From assembly GCF_029931775.1 (NCBI RefSeq), contig NC_079323.1:31700882-31764881 (forward strand): a DNA stretch of 64,000 nucleotides. Direction: 5' to 3'. Source of the DNA: Euleptes europaea. Its lineage: Eukaryota; Chordata; Lepidosauria; Squamata; Sphaerodactylidae. This document shows positions 38,040 through 48,735 of the stretch, piece by piece. The notes beneath the pieces are model-generated. The model was given only the letters and a program-made list of their open reading frames with translations. It was not told the origin of the DNA and ran no database searches. How positions within the stretch are numbered: the stretch's first letter is position 1; every line of letters starts with the position of its first letter. The position numbers and the translations under genes are program-made.

Positions 38040-38236
38040 AGGGAGCATCTGCTTGGCTTGCAGAAGGTCCCAGGTTCAATCTCCGGCATCTCCAATTAAA
38101 GGGACTAGGCAAGTAGGTGATGTGAAAGACCTCTTCCTGAGACCATGGAGAGCTGCTGCCAGTCTGAGTAGACAATACTGACTTTGATGGATCAAGGGGT
38201 CTGGTTCAGTATAAGGCAGCTTCATGTGTTCATGTA
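38040..38236 (+). mobile_element. tRNA-derived SINE, family B
   Basis: GAGCATCTGCTTGGCTTGCA, a B-box CCAGGTTCAATCTCCGG, GAGACCATGGAGAGCTGCTG and the tail GTATAAGGCAGCTTCATGTG. The first bases of the head are missing. Fuller copies lie at 53290, 53721 and 57517. Confidence 0.75.
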
Positions 38237-38651
38237 TTCACTGACCCTCATCCATTAGCATGAAGAATCATGTTCTAAGCTATCAAAATACTGCTTTGAG
38301 ATGCTGGTTCAGGATATAAGCAGCGGTTCAGTTACCCTTCCAATAAGGCTTTGGTAGCCAGCAACAAACTCTTGGTCCAGTGGCTGCAGAGCAAGTATTC
38401 AGTGTGTGCTCAAACTCCTTAAGCATAAACTATAAGCATACATCTCTGGTTTGTTCAGTGTTTCTCTTGGGCAATACTTGGCAAAGGGGAGGAGAGATGA
38501 TGGAGCCACAATTCGCTTTTCTGTCCCATTATCACTACTCAGCTTTTGCAGCTCTTCAGAAAAGCTGACTGGATTTAACACTGGGACAGAAGAAATTACA
38601 GGCAAAGAGGTATTGCCCATCACCAAACTTAAAAAATAATAATTTGAATTA

Positions 38652-38961
38652 GAAGAAAAAGAACAGTTAGTTTTTATATGCCAACTTTCCTCTACCTTTT
38701 AAGGAGAATCAAACTGGCTTACAATCTCCTTCCCTTCACCTCCCCACACCAGACACCTTTTGAGGTAGGTGAGGCTGAGAGAGTTCCCAGAGAACTGTGA
38801 CTAGCCCAAGGTCACCCAGCTGGCTTCATGTGTAGGAGTGGGGAAACCAACCCGGTTTACCAGATTAGAGTCCGCTGCTCATGTGGAAGAGTGGGAAATG
38901 AAACCCGGTCCTCCAGATTAGAGTCCACTGCTCTTAACCACTACACCACACTGGCTCTCCA
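38652..38961 (-). mobile_element. tRNA-derived SINE, family A
   Basis: On the minus strand it begins GGAGAGCCAGTGTGGTGTAG with the A-box TAGTGGTTAAGAGC and ends with the ACCAACTC-like tail near 38670. Confidence 0.85.
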
Positions 38962-39524
38962 CTTACCACTTGGTTCCCCCCCTCTTGAGACTTTTAAAGG
39001 TCCTCTCCTCCTCTTTGTATGCCCTGTGTCACTTATTGAAACGTGCTACTTTTTAAAAAGTGGCCCATTTAGTTTACATTCAGTTGCGTTCTGCTCAGAG
39101 GAATTATTATGAGATCATTTAAAAAAGCGATTCAGTGTAGATTATATGTTCGGATCCTAAACACACAGGAAAATGGATACTGCATTGATACCAGCCAAAC
39201 CTATTTTTGTCAGTAAGAAGATGTTGCCTTATTTAAACAGCTGAAGTTGTGAGAAGAGGGTGAAACAAACATATGATGCTGGCAGCTTGAGAGGTAACGG
39301 ATATTTTTGCCTTTTGGGTGCGGTGAGCTTTTTCTACCACCACAAACTGAGGACTATTTAACCAAACACCATTTATGGGCATATTGACATGTGTGTAGTT
39401 GTTGTAGCCTCGTTGTTTCCTCTCTCCAATGGAGGTGCGATTTACACATACAACCACATACTAATAAAGTGACTGAGGAACACTGCTTGGAGATCAGAAT
39501 ATCAGCAGCTGCAGAACAAAGTGA

Positions 39525-39665
39525 ATTTATTTATTTATTTATTTATTTATTTATAGCCTGCCCTCTATCCTTGGCTGAACCGGGCTCAGGGCGGCTCACA
39601 TCATTAAAATATAACCCTATAATAAAACCATAAAATGCAACAATCTAAAAATTATTACAATCACA
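39525..39665 (-). mobile_element. L2-like LINE 3' end remnant
   Basis: A run of ATTT repeats is followed by ATAGCCTGCCCTCTATCCTT and CGGGCTCAGGGCGGCTCACA, the reverse of the L2-like 3' terminus. Confidence 0.6.
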
Positions 39666-39745
39666 TACTAATTAATCAAAGATGAAACAGATGGCGCACC
39701 ACAGTATACAACAAGTCAAAGTGAACCTGGTAACACCGTCAGAGT

Positions 39746-40440
39746 TAGGGTTGCCAGTTCCAGGTTGGGAAATACCTGGAGAGTTTTGGGGCAGAGCCTG
39801 AGGAAGGCAAGGTTTGGGGAAGAGAGGGACTTCAGTGCCATTGAGTCCAATTGTTAAAGCAGCCATTTTCTCCGGGTGAACTGATCTCTATCTGCTGGCG
39901 ATCAGCTGTAATAGCAGGAGATCTCCAGCTACTACTGTGGTGCCGACCTAACCACATTCAGACACGCAAGTTACACGCATACCCCCAGAAGCCGCTTGTC
40001 AGTGGCCCCACTCCCCCTTTCCTTCAGCAAGTAGGCACACACACATGCCAAAGGCTGGAATCTTTCCTCTCACATAAGGAACAGCCTTCCTCCCCACCAC
40101 TCCTCCTTTAAGTTTCGTTTCTCCCCGCAAGGGAACAATAGAGGTCTATTCACTAATGTAGCAATGCTCACACAGGCGCTGTAGAAACTAATGACGTTGC
40201 ATTGACAAGCAACATCGAATGTTATTGGAATGTCGAATGTCTATAAAACCTCTTGCATTGCCCTTCCCTCTGTGTGACAGGATAGCAGAGCTCATCGTCT
40301 GTATCCTGGCTCACCCGGTTATGATTCCTTGATCAATAAAGCAAGCCGTAAAGCTCAAAACCCAGCCTCCTGCCCCCATTGATCCGTTGGACTCTATGTT
40401 AATGGGGGGGCACTTCACTACCTGGAGGTTGGCAATCCTA
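39746..40440 (+). mobile_element. hAT miniature element split by a solo LTR
   Basis: Same family as 1633-1838. It starts TAGGGTTGCCAGTTCCAGG and ends GAGGTTGGCAATCCTA. The 8-bp target copies are GTCAGAGT (39738-39745) and GTCAGAGC (40441-40448). The solo LTR at 39936-40417 lies within it. Confidence 0.85.
39936..40417 (+). mobile_element. Solo LTR of an endogenous retrovirus
   Basis: A fossil LTR of 482 bp that starts TGTGGTGCCGACC and ends CACTTCA. It is flanked by the 4-bp duplication CTAC (39932-39935 and 40418-40421), as expected for gamma-type (class I) retroviruses. A TATA box (CTATAAAACC) lies near 40240 and a poly(A) signal (CAATAAAG) near 40335, marking U3, R and U5 regions. No internal retroviral genes are present, so the provirus was reduced to one LTR. 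It is younger than the hAT copy it interrupts; its age cannot be judged from one LTR. Confidence 0.8.
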
Positions 40441-40529
40441 GTCAGAGCCCCCACTTTAGTTGATAATAACCTAGGAAAAGGAGAGGGGGTAGGGAGGCCA
40501 ACTCTGACGAAAACCGTTGATGTCCTCAA

Positions 40530-40800
40530 CTTATAGGCCTGGCGGAATATCTCCGTTTTGCAGGCCCTGTGAAATTCTTTAAGATCCCGCAGCGCCCTAG
40601 TCTTGTTGGAAGGAGAATTCCACCAGGCTGGGGCCAGGGCCGAAAAAGACCTAGCCCTAGTTGAGGAGAGCCGGGCACTCTTTGGGCCGGGGACCACCAG
40701 CAGATTGCTATTTACAGAGTGTAATGCTCTCTGGGGGAGGCGGGAATACCAGGAGAGACGGTCCTGCAGGTACAATGGTCCCAGACTGTGTAATATAGTA
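40530..40800 (+). mobile_element. L2-like LINE 3' region
   Basis: GGCCTGGCGGAATATCTCCG, AAGATCCCGCAGCGCCCTAG, CACCAGGCTGGGGCCAGGGC and AGAGACGGTCCTGCAGGTAC are blocks of the 3' region of squamate L2-like LINEs. The minus-strand open frame over it is not a gene. Confidence 0.55.
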
Positions 40801-41867
40801 ACCACACAAACAAAAACTAAACTGGCAGTTTTCATTGATTCTTACTTCCCATTGCAGAGCCCCCTCATGCCATTCCTCAGCATCTTTGACCCCTTGAAGC
40901 AATTTCTTGTGGGGATCAGAGGGCTGCAGTGGGAAGAGGGAAGCTTTGTGTCACCTAGTCTGGATCTAGCCCTTTAAGAAATGTGTGATGCATTCATCCA
41001 AGCTGCATCCTAATGCCAGTTGACCCTTCTTTCTAATACCCCTCCTGCCTTCTGACCTGGATATAAGGGCTGATGGATCTTCATTCTCATTTATACCTGA
41101 CACAATGAGCTTTGAATCATGAAAGCTTATACCCTGCACAATTCCCTGTTGAAGCTAGTAGCTCCTAATGGCTGCTTCATATGTACGTGGAACTCATCTC
41201 TCGCTGCGGGAAAAACCATGCATGTCATCATCTCCGAAGAAGCAAGCAAAGTGTATTTTGCTGTGAATGCACAGATTGGACTACAAAAACAAACACATGC
41301 ATGACATGTCATGCAAGCCTTTTGTAGGGAAAACATCATATGTGAAGCGTCCCTCACTATACGTATTGCCCTTTTATGGGACGATTTAACAAGACTTTTT
41401 GGAATTGTTCTGAAGCTGAGTTGTTCTCTCCCTCCAGTGGCATGATCAAGAAGTTCACCCAACTGATTTCTCAAGAAGAATACGTAGGACAGAAGACAGC
41501 CCCAACCTTGATCTGGCCTATGGCTGGGCTGGGCCTTTCTCCTGCTGTTGCCAGAAGCCAGATACTTTCTCCGTCACTTTTGCCCATGCTTCTTCAGCTT
41601 GCACAGTGATTTGAGCTGTGGCCTTTATCAGGTAGTTCCTGTAGGAACATGTTAATGTGTTAGGAGACAAAATACATTAATTTTCAGGAAGGAATTGTTG
41701 CATACATTGATGTTACTAGTTGTTCATAAAGCAGCAGGATAGTTACAGAGATCTGAAATTGCCCTCTATATTATCTTCTTAGGAAGACAGACATGTATGT
41801 GGAAAAACCTAGAGTTAAAAAATAAGGCCAAGGCCAACGGTGCAAGTAAATATTATGTTTTATTACT
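40801..41867. other. No gene recognised; one decayed retroelement end
   Basis: GAATCATGAAAGCTTATACC near 41113-41132 resembles the hammerhead-bearing repeat ends seen at 61280-61420 and 61725-61790. Otherwise the sequence is unassigned. Confidence 0.4.
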
Positions 41868-41989
41868 TGGCTTCAATGCCATAGAGTCCAGTGGCCAAAG
41901 CAACCATTTTCTCTAGGTGAACTCTACCAGCTGGAGAGCAGTTGTAATAGCAGGAGATCTCCAGCTAGTACCTGGAGGTTGGCAACTCT
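41868..41989 (+). mobile_element. hAT miniature element, right part
   Basis: CTTCAATGCCATAGAGTCCA through CTCCAGCTAGTACCTGGAGG to GGTTGGCAACTCTA. The left half of the 1633-1838 family is missing. Confidence 0.75.
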
Positions 41990-42624
41990 ATTAGTATAAA
42001 TAACCTATTTATAAACCATTTATTAAAATATTCAAGGCCCAATATAGTTAAATTTTGGAAATGCCTTCAGACTAACAAACACTAGCTTTTTTTGCTTTAC
42101 CTTTTCCTATTCCCTTCCTAACTGAAAATACTGTGTGGCTTTTTGTCCACGTGGGTCCCACAATCTGCAGCAGTAGCCATTTAAGTGGTCAAAAGGTGCC
42201 TTTTTTCTCCAGTGGAAAACTGAGTAAGACACAGTCTGTCAGCTACCTGCTTCCATTATTGTTTGACACAGCTGCTAATTACTAAGCAGCATTCATTTAT
42301 TCTAAGGAAATAGAACATAGAAGTCAAAATAGCAGATTGTGTCTGGTAAGAACTAGACAGCTGCCCTCTCAAAAAATGATAGGCATCTGATTTCCCTAAT
42401 ATTCTTAGGCAAGGGAAGCACAGTGGTGGAGACAGAGGTTATCACAAACATTTTTCCCCAATCAAATTCAGCACAGAGACTTTGCCTTATTACCTTAAGA
42501 AATGTATCCCAAATATACACATTGGTACTGTGAAACACAACTCACATCCTCATTATCCCTGTAATCCCTGATCCCTGACCTTTCAGAGGTTCCAAAAAGG
42601 ATAAAATGCCTGTTGTCAACATAC

Positions 42625-42787
42625 CTTGTATCAAGAATGAATGGAGTCTGGACAGCTTTTGCCAACAACTCTGCAGTTTGGGGGGACATTTTGTCCACAG
42701 CCTTATACACATAAAATGCAATTGCATCGGGCAAGATCAGCCAGTCACGACGGACATGCCTCTTTGAGATGGCCTTAGCACCAGCTT
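42625..42787 (-). CDS. Internal coding exon of an unidentified gene
   Basis: A 163-bp exon bounded by a strong acceptor (TTTTCCTTTGTCATCTCCAG) and donor (ACAAG|GTATGT). The start phase is 1 and the end phase 2. It encodes AGAKAISKRHVRRDWLILPD, AIAFYVYKAVDKMSPQTAEL and LAKAVQTPFILDTR, with no stop, balanced codon use and no repeat similarity that I recognise. The segment looks like part of a compact globular or amphipathic-helical protein. I do not recognise the family. It is not CPOX, which is next to GPR15 in human, nor ILDR1, SLC15A2 or CLDND1. Partner exons should lie on the minus strand on either side; I could not identify them with confidence. Confidence 0.6.
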
Positions 42788-44259
42788 CTGGAGATGACAA
42801 AGGAAAAATAAAAGTAAAACAAATATTGTCTTCTACAATTCAGCTTACAAGAGGATGCAAATATTTCCCAAGTACTCCAGTAGCATCCCAGACACACAGC
42901 CTTGTTACGATCTGTCACAGTTACAGTTGCCAGCAGTGCCTCAGCAAATGCTGGGAGAGTATGAGGATGGTGCCCCGGGGAGGATGCAATTATCACTTCC
43001 AGGTGAGGCTCTAGGAATTTCTCCTGATCTATATGGTAAAGACCATAGAGCCATACTGAAATTTCCTAGAGCACCACAGAGGCCATTGCAGGGCCATATT
43101 TTCTCCCGCTCCTTAACTTCTTGAGTGCAGGGGTTGGGAATATGGCAAGCCTAATCACAGTATGGGATGAGAGAATGATTTACCCCCCTGCATCACTAGC
43201 AAACTGCTATAACTCTACATTAGGAAGCAGTTTGGTGTTCATAGATCCGGGCAAATGTCCCTTTGCAGCACCAAATGCAATGTGTAGAATTTAGCAAAAC
43301 AGGATTTATGCACAAACTAAGTACACTACAGATTAGGACCTCAAATTATGTGGTGCCTGTAAATGCACCAGGATTCATAAAATGGCTCTCTTGCTAAGGT
43401 TCTTTAGTGCATTAAATTTTATTTTAAATCAGATACTATGCTGAAAATTTTGATTTCAAAAAATCTTAAACATTTGATGGCCTTAACCACAAACATAATC
43501 CCCAGGGTCAATAGAATATTTGCAGAATACTAATGCTCCTAGGTCAAGCCCAGGGACTAGTTTATCAGTAACCAGGAACGGCAATGACAGCAAACTGGAC
43601 ATTCCAGTGTTAATGCTGGGATCTAACTTTAGTGAGGGTGAACATATGCTTAGCAAGCAAAGTATATCTGAAGCTAGCCTTAAGGATCTTGGATCTTACC
43701 AGTTAGTGTACTGCCAAGGAGAAGAATCAGACAGACAGCTACTGCTTTAGACTGAAACATGATTTATAACACAACCTCAATGTACTTTGATGGTACAGTT
43801 TCTTAAATCCTGCAAGAAGAAAGGGTAAAACTCATGTACTTTGATGGTACAGTTTCTTAAGTCCTGCAAGGAGAGAGTGTAAAACTCGTGTAAACACCAT
43901 GTTGGTATAGACCGATAGGCATGCACACATCCCATACCTACCCCAAGGTACTAAATCTGGCAAGTATACTTTTTGTTCTTCCTTTTCAACTGTTTCTATT
44001 TAGTAGATACAAAATCTGTTTTTAGCTGTGCACATCAGTTGTGAGTGGTAACAAAACAGTACCCAGTACTGGGACATATCTCCCAAACAGACCTGCTTGG
44101 CTAATACGTCATGAGGGATGGAGGAGGGATGCTTTGATACTATATTTGACGTCTTTGCTAGAGCATACTAAGTTTAGATGCTCTGAAAAACTACACTTAG
44201 AAATAGAAGTGTAGGACACACAGAACGCTTCCAGACTTTAAACATAACAGATTTTCAAG
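42788..44259. other. No gene recognised
   Basis: Sequence upstream of the orphan exon, possibly its intron. It includes a 54-bp tandem duplication at 43781-43888. Confidence 0.45.
43781..43888. repeat. 54-bp tandem duplication, two copies
   Basis: TGTACTTTGATGGTACAGTT begins each unit, at 43781 and 43835. The units differ at a few positions. Confidence 0.85.
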
Positions 44260-44261
44260 TA

Positions 44262-44601
44262 CAGGCATACCTCGGAGATATTGTGGATATCCGTTCAAGA
44301 CCACCGCAATAAAGCAAGTCACACAATTCTTTTGGTTTCCCAGTGCATATAAAAGTTATGTTTACCCTATACTGTAGTCTATTGTGTGCCGTAGTATTAT
44401 GTCTAAAGAACAATGTACACACCTTAATTAAAAATACTTTATTGCTAATGTGACACAGAGACACAACGTGAGCACACGCTGTTGGAAAAATGGTGCCGAT
44501 AGTCTTGTTCAATGCAGGGTTACCACAAACCTTCAATTTGTAAAAAATGCAATATCTGTGAAGAGCAATAAACAAAAGCACAATGAAGTGAGGTATGCCT
44601 A
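44262..44601. mobile_element. Tigger1-like (Tc1/mariner) non-autonomous element
   Basis: Starts CAGGCATACCTCGGAGATAT and ends AATGAAGTGAGGTATGCCTA, flanked by TA (44260-44261 and 44602-44603). The interior matches, from memory, both ends of mammalian Tigger1: GGTTTCCCAGTGCATATAAA, ACTGTAGTCTATTGTGTG, GCTGTTGGAAAAATGGTGCC and CCACAAACCTTCAATTTGTA. The transposase region is absent. Confidence 0.8.
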
Positions 44602-44605
44602 TAGT

Positions 44606-44830
44606 TTTCAAAATTGAGAGCCGGTGTGGTGGAGCAGGACCTGAGAGGCCCAGGTTCAAACCTTCACTCTGCTATAGAAACTCACTGTGTGACGTTGGGT
44701 CAGTCACACAGTCAGCCTAATCTACTCCACATGGTTGTTGGGAGGATAAAACGGAGGACGATGTAAGCTGCTACGGGCTCTCACTGGGGAGAAAGGCAGA
44801 GAATATATGAAGTGCAAATAAATAAAGTCT
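44606..44830 (+). mobile_element. Older tRNA-derived SINE (family C)
   Basis: GAGAGCCGGTGTGGTGGAGC, CCCAGGTTCAAACCTTCACT, CTGTGTGACGTTGGGTCAGT and GTAAGCTGCTACGGGCTCTC. It is diverged but keeps the head-to-tail order. Confidence 0.65.
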
Positions 44831-45578
44831 TCATTGACTTCCCAACTTCTACCAAAAAAGGTGAAGGAATCCAAATGCTTATAGAACATCACAGCCCCGC
44901 CACAAGATAAATGTGACATCAACACTATATGCATGTTGGGACACATCATGAATTAAACCAGTCACATCATACCAGCCACTGTTTTACAATTTGTCTGTGG
45001 CTACCTACAATCTTTGTCGATTTTGGCTGACTATATTTACTGTGCCTCTTTGGGTCTGAGGTTAAATTGTACTAGAAAACATCAGATACATTTTGAAAGA
45101 GAATAAAACTCCACGTTTTACGATATTAACATTTGACAAAATATCCCCTAGCCTAGTGGACACTGTTAAGGCAAACTGGTTCTCTTTGGCTTTCATTCTG
45201 TTCTCTTTTGGAAACAGACCCAGAAGATACTCAATAAAGGACACTGTGGGTGGTTTTTACAATTGCAGCTCTCAAACACTGTGAAGCAAATCTTGGAGGG
45301 CATTTGAGTAAATGGAGCACTCAACTCCTCAGTCAGTTCAAAGATGCCCCTTGCCAGCACCTCGTTACTTGATACATCCTATTCAAATTGAGATTTTCTC
45401 ACTTACCTCTCTAGTTGTGGCTGGTGTAGCTTTGATTCTGAAACTCCAGCTGTCTTGCAGACAAGATATAGAGACAACTAAGAGGTCGAAGGTCTGTTTG
45501 CTCTACATTTTCTTTCCTAATAGAAGTGAGTCAGCTGATCAGCGACGGCAAGGAACTGTCGAGCCCCAGATAACAAAC

Positions 45579-45643
45579 CTGATGATCACCGGACGCAAAT
45601 TCATTACCCCTTCATGCGCTTTGGCCAGTGTTTGATACTCATG
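45579..45643 (-). CDS. Possible small coding exon, unassigned
   Basis: A 65-bp segment on the minus strand between an AG after GTTTGCTTTGAACGAG and a donor ATCAG|GTTTGT. It encodes HEYQTLAKAHEGVMNLRPVI and keeps several CpG dinucleotides, which is unusual outside coding or promoter sequence here. Its end phase (2) does not join directly to the exon at 42625-42787, so at least one more exon would be needed. Weak evidence. Confidence 0.25.
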
Positions 45644-45771
45644 CTCGTTCAAAGCAAACAGGAATGGAGATTTTAAACATTACAAGTTGTGCAAGTGGAG
45701 CCACAGTTTGCTAATTGCCATTTGCTTAGTACGGTTTCATATAACCTCCTGAGGAATTAATCTAGACCTAC

Positions 45772-46245
45772 AGCGCATTCCTGAGATCTAAGGGCGAAAA
45801 CCCCTAGGAGGCCAGGAAGGCACTGCGCCAGCGTCCTGGCAACTTATGCCAGCGTAAGTTGCCTGAACGCAGGCGGGAAGGCCCGGATGCCGGTTGCTGC
45901 CGTGGCAGCACCACCCTGGGATGCCAATGGGGCCTTCTGCCGGCATCCCACCACTGTCAAAGCCTGTGCCTGCGTCTTGGGAGGTGTTCCTGGGGCGTTC
46001 CGGCATCCTAGGAGGCATTCCCAGGGTGTCCCGGTGTTGGGCTGGGGGAGGAGCCGCCTTTCGGCAGCGTCCAAAGTCCTTTCGGGCTGGGAAGGCCCCT
46101 TATTTATTTGGCGAGATATGCCACCTTTTTAGGTGGCGAATCTCCTGTGCAACACTATGAGGGGTTGCACAGATTTTTAATGCTGCAAGGAGTTTCGGCG
46201 GGGCCAAAACCTCCTTTGGAGGCTGCGCTGCCTGCTATGACCGGC
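45772..46245. repeat. GC-rich repeat related to 22314-22790
   Basis: Starts ACAGCGCATTCCTGAGATCT and ends GGAGGCTGCGCTGCCTGC, with an inner CAACTTATGCCAGCGTAAGT. The open frames on both strands are composition effects. Confidence 0.5.
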
Positions 46246-46526
46246 ACAGACATTCCTCTCGGGAATACACGGCTAGAAACTTAGTTCAGCTCTGCTGTAT
46301 GCTGGAGGAAGCAGCACATTATCTTCTCCTGAGAGTCACACCTTCTTAAGCATACCAATATTTTCTCTACAATTCCAGAGGCGTGCTTTGTTGTGTGAGG
46401 CTAATTAAAAATGGCAAAAAGCTACTCTTGTTTGACAGGAGGGAAAAACCAAATGTCTAGACGATTAGAATATCATTATCAAAGTTACTGAACCTGCATT
46501 ACACACCTTAAAGGATTATGCAGAAG

Positions 46527-46650
46527 TTCTTGTAGGTTATCCGGGCTGTGTGACCGTGGTCTTGGTATTTTCTTTCCTGACGTTTCGCCAGCAGCTGTGG
46601 CAGGCATCTTCAGAGGAGTAACACTGAAGGACAGTGTCTCTCAGTCTCTC
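46527..46650 (-). mobile_element. Penelope-like element terminal fragment
   Basis: Nearly identical to 20645-20760: TTGTAGGTTATCCGGGCTGT, GTGACCGTGGTCTTGGTATT and a hammerhead core on the minus strand (CTGAAGA TGCC ... GGC GAAAC GTC). Confidence 0.6.
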
Positions 46651-48354
46651 TCTGATTATTCAGAAGTCCAGCCAGTTCAGATTTCTATGTCCAGCACAGG
46701 CTCTGGATGCTCAAACAGGCCTTGAAGGGCCATCTCCATTTGCTTGTCCCCAACAGCCCAGCTGCATTTAGATATTGCCCCTGACGAGTGATGGAAAGAT
46801 CAGCTCTTGTTCCTGCATAATAGGAACCAGGCTAGATTTTCTCAGTCAAAAAGAAATAAAAAAGAAGACATAGGTACAAAAATAAGGCTGGGTGATCTCA
46901 ATTTTTAATTAGACAACTTTGACAGTCTCTAGCAATATTTGTTCATATCTCAGTCTGCACTGTGAAGATTCAATTACATTTCAAAAACCAATATCTAGGG
47001 ATACTGTGAGGTTCACACAAGGAACCAATGCTGAAATTTAAACTGAGTAGAAAAAGATACTTTTTACACTCTATGGCACCAATACTGGCAATGCCAACAT
47101 AAATGCAATTATTTTATTTACAAAATTTATACATCTTTCTGCCCTCGGCACCAATGTAGCATTTACCACGTCTAATAAAAAACATAAAATAGGATTGTGC
47201 AACAAAGATAATATTCAATTTTCATAGGTCTGCCATCCATATTTGCAAGTAAGAGAAATGGGCATTCTTCAATTGCCTCACCATTTGGTAAAAAAAAAGG
47301 GGGGGCTTTAATGACAAAACAAATTAAAAAACTAGTTGACACGTAAATACATCAGGACTGCAAAAGAAAGTGAAGAATTGCATATATGAATGATCTAAGA
47401 GTACTGCTGCGATGTTATATAATTCGCAGACCAAATTTAACTCTTTTCCAAGTCCATTCACATATCCAGTTGCCAGCCATCAAAAGATAAGTGATCCTTG
47501 GATCCACTGGAGATTTCTATCCATAGAGCAGGCATTCCCAGCTACTCCCCTTCCTGCTGCAGCCCAAAATATTCTCTGAAATTTCTGCTCCTGGAGGGAA
47601 AGGTGTCCCCCCCCCCCCAGGAACAACATGAAGGGGGAGTCAGCGGAAAGGAAGTATCAGTAAAAACCACCCCCCTTCTGTGTGTGGCACCCCTTCACAG
47701 GACACAAGCCCTTCGTTCTTAATCGTGTTGCAACAACACATTACAATACAAGCCATTCCAGGTGTTCATTTGGTGTTCTCGATCATGCTTAATAATCAAG
47801 ACAATTTATATAATTTATTCAGTAAATGGTTATGAAAACATCACTTGCAAAGCTTATGCAACCAGACTACTTCGATCAGGATTCAGGCTATCTGAATCAG
47901 TCAAATTCAAATACACAGTAGCCTCGAGTTTCTCTCTCGAGTTGCAATACTTGGCACACCCAGGTGAAAAGGTATTGCTGGAACTGGCAGTTCTTTCCTA
48001 GCTATAGCACAGAGGCACCTATGAATCACAAGTGTTTATTACAGAATCACTTCCCAGCTACTGGACCCCAATATTACTCTCACTACAGATCTCTAGGGGA
48101 GAAGTGGCTGCTTAGCTTCTGGTTGCAACACCAAGGGAACCAGCATGAGTCACCATAGATGAACATGGGTTTCAGAGAACCTTAGACCCAAAGGCTAGCA
48201 TACTGGAGCTCCTTCAGCCCAAGGAGCCTTCCTCCATTGGAAGAGTCACTGAAGTCTGGAGAAAGGCTCCACACTTTGCTTAGCGGAATGGTAGGACACA
48301 GGCCAATTCTTTCCAATGGATCCAAGTAGTGAGTAGTCCAGTAATGAGTTATAG
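46651..48354. other. No gene recognised
   Basis: About 1.7 kb of unassigned sequence with a C run at 47607-47619. I see no splice-bounded coding exon and no named repeat. Confidence 0.45.
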
Positions 48355-48735
48355 AATAATAGAGTTGAAGGGACCACCAGGGTCATCTAGTCCAACCCCC
48401 TGCACAATGCAGGAAATTCACAACTACCTCCTCCCCCCAGTGACCTCCACTCCATGCCCAGAAGATGGCCAAGATGCCCTCCTTCTCACCATCTGCTTAA
48501 GGTCATAGAATCAGCATTGCTGACAGATGGCCATCTAACCTCTTCTTAAAAACCTCCAGGGAAGGAGAGCTTACCACCTCCCGAGGAAGCCTGTTCCACT
48601 GAGGAACCGCTCTGTTAGAAAATTCTTCCTAGTGTCTAGGCAGAAACTCTTTTGATTTAATTTCAACCCGCTGATTCTGGTCTGATCTTCTGGGGCAACA
48701 GAAAACAACTTGGCACCATCCTCTAAATGACAGCC
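48355..48735 (-). mobile_element. CR1-type LINE 3' UTR
   Basis: On the plus strand: AGAGTTGAAGGGACCACCAG, GTCCAACCCCCTGCACAATG, GGCCATCTAACCTCTTCTTA and AGAAAATTCTTCCTAGTGTC. It is the reverse of the 3' end also seen at 26385-26460. Confidence 0.8.

Noticed and set aside
40311-40835. 174-codon minus-strand open frame
   Set aside because: It spans the end of a solo LTR, a hAT end and an L2-like LINE 3' region, so it is a chance frame across repeats.
42495-42624. Open frame continuing past the orphan exon
   Set aside because: ACAAG|GTATGT is a good donor and the sequence beyond it loses protein character, so it is treated as intron.
44255-44659. 134-codon minus-strand open frame
   Set aside because: It overlaps a Tigger1-like element and the start of a SINE and has no gene content.
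45788-46160. Overlapping open frames on both strands
   Set aside because: Same reason: a GC-rich repeat related to 22314-22790.
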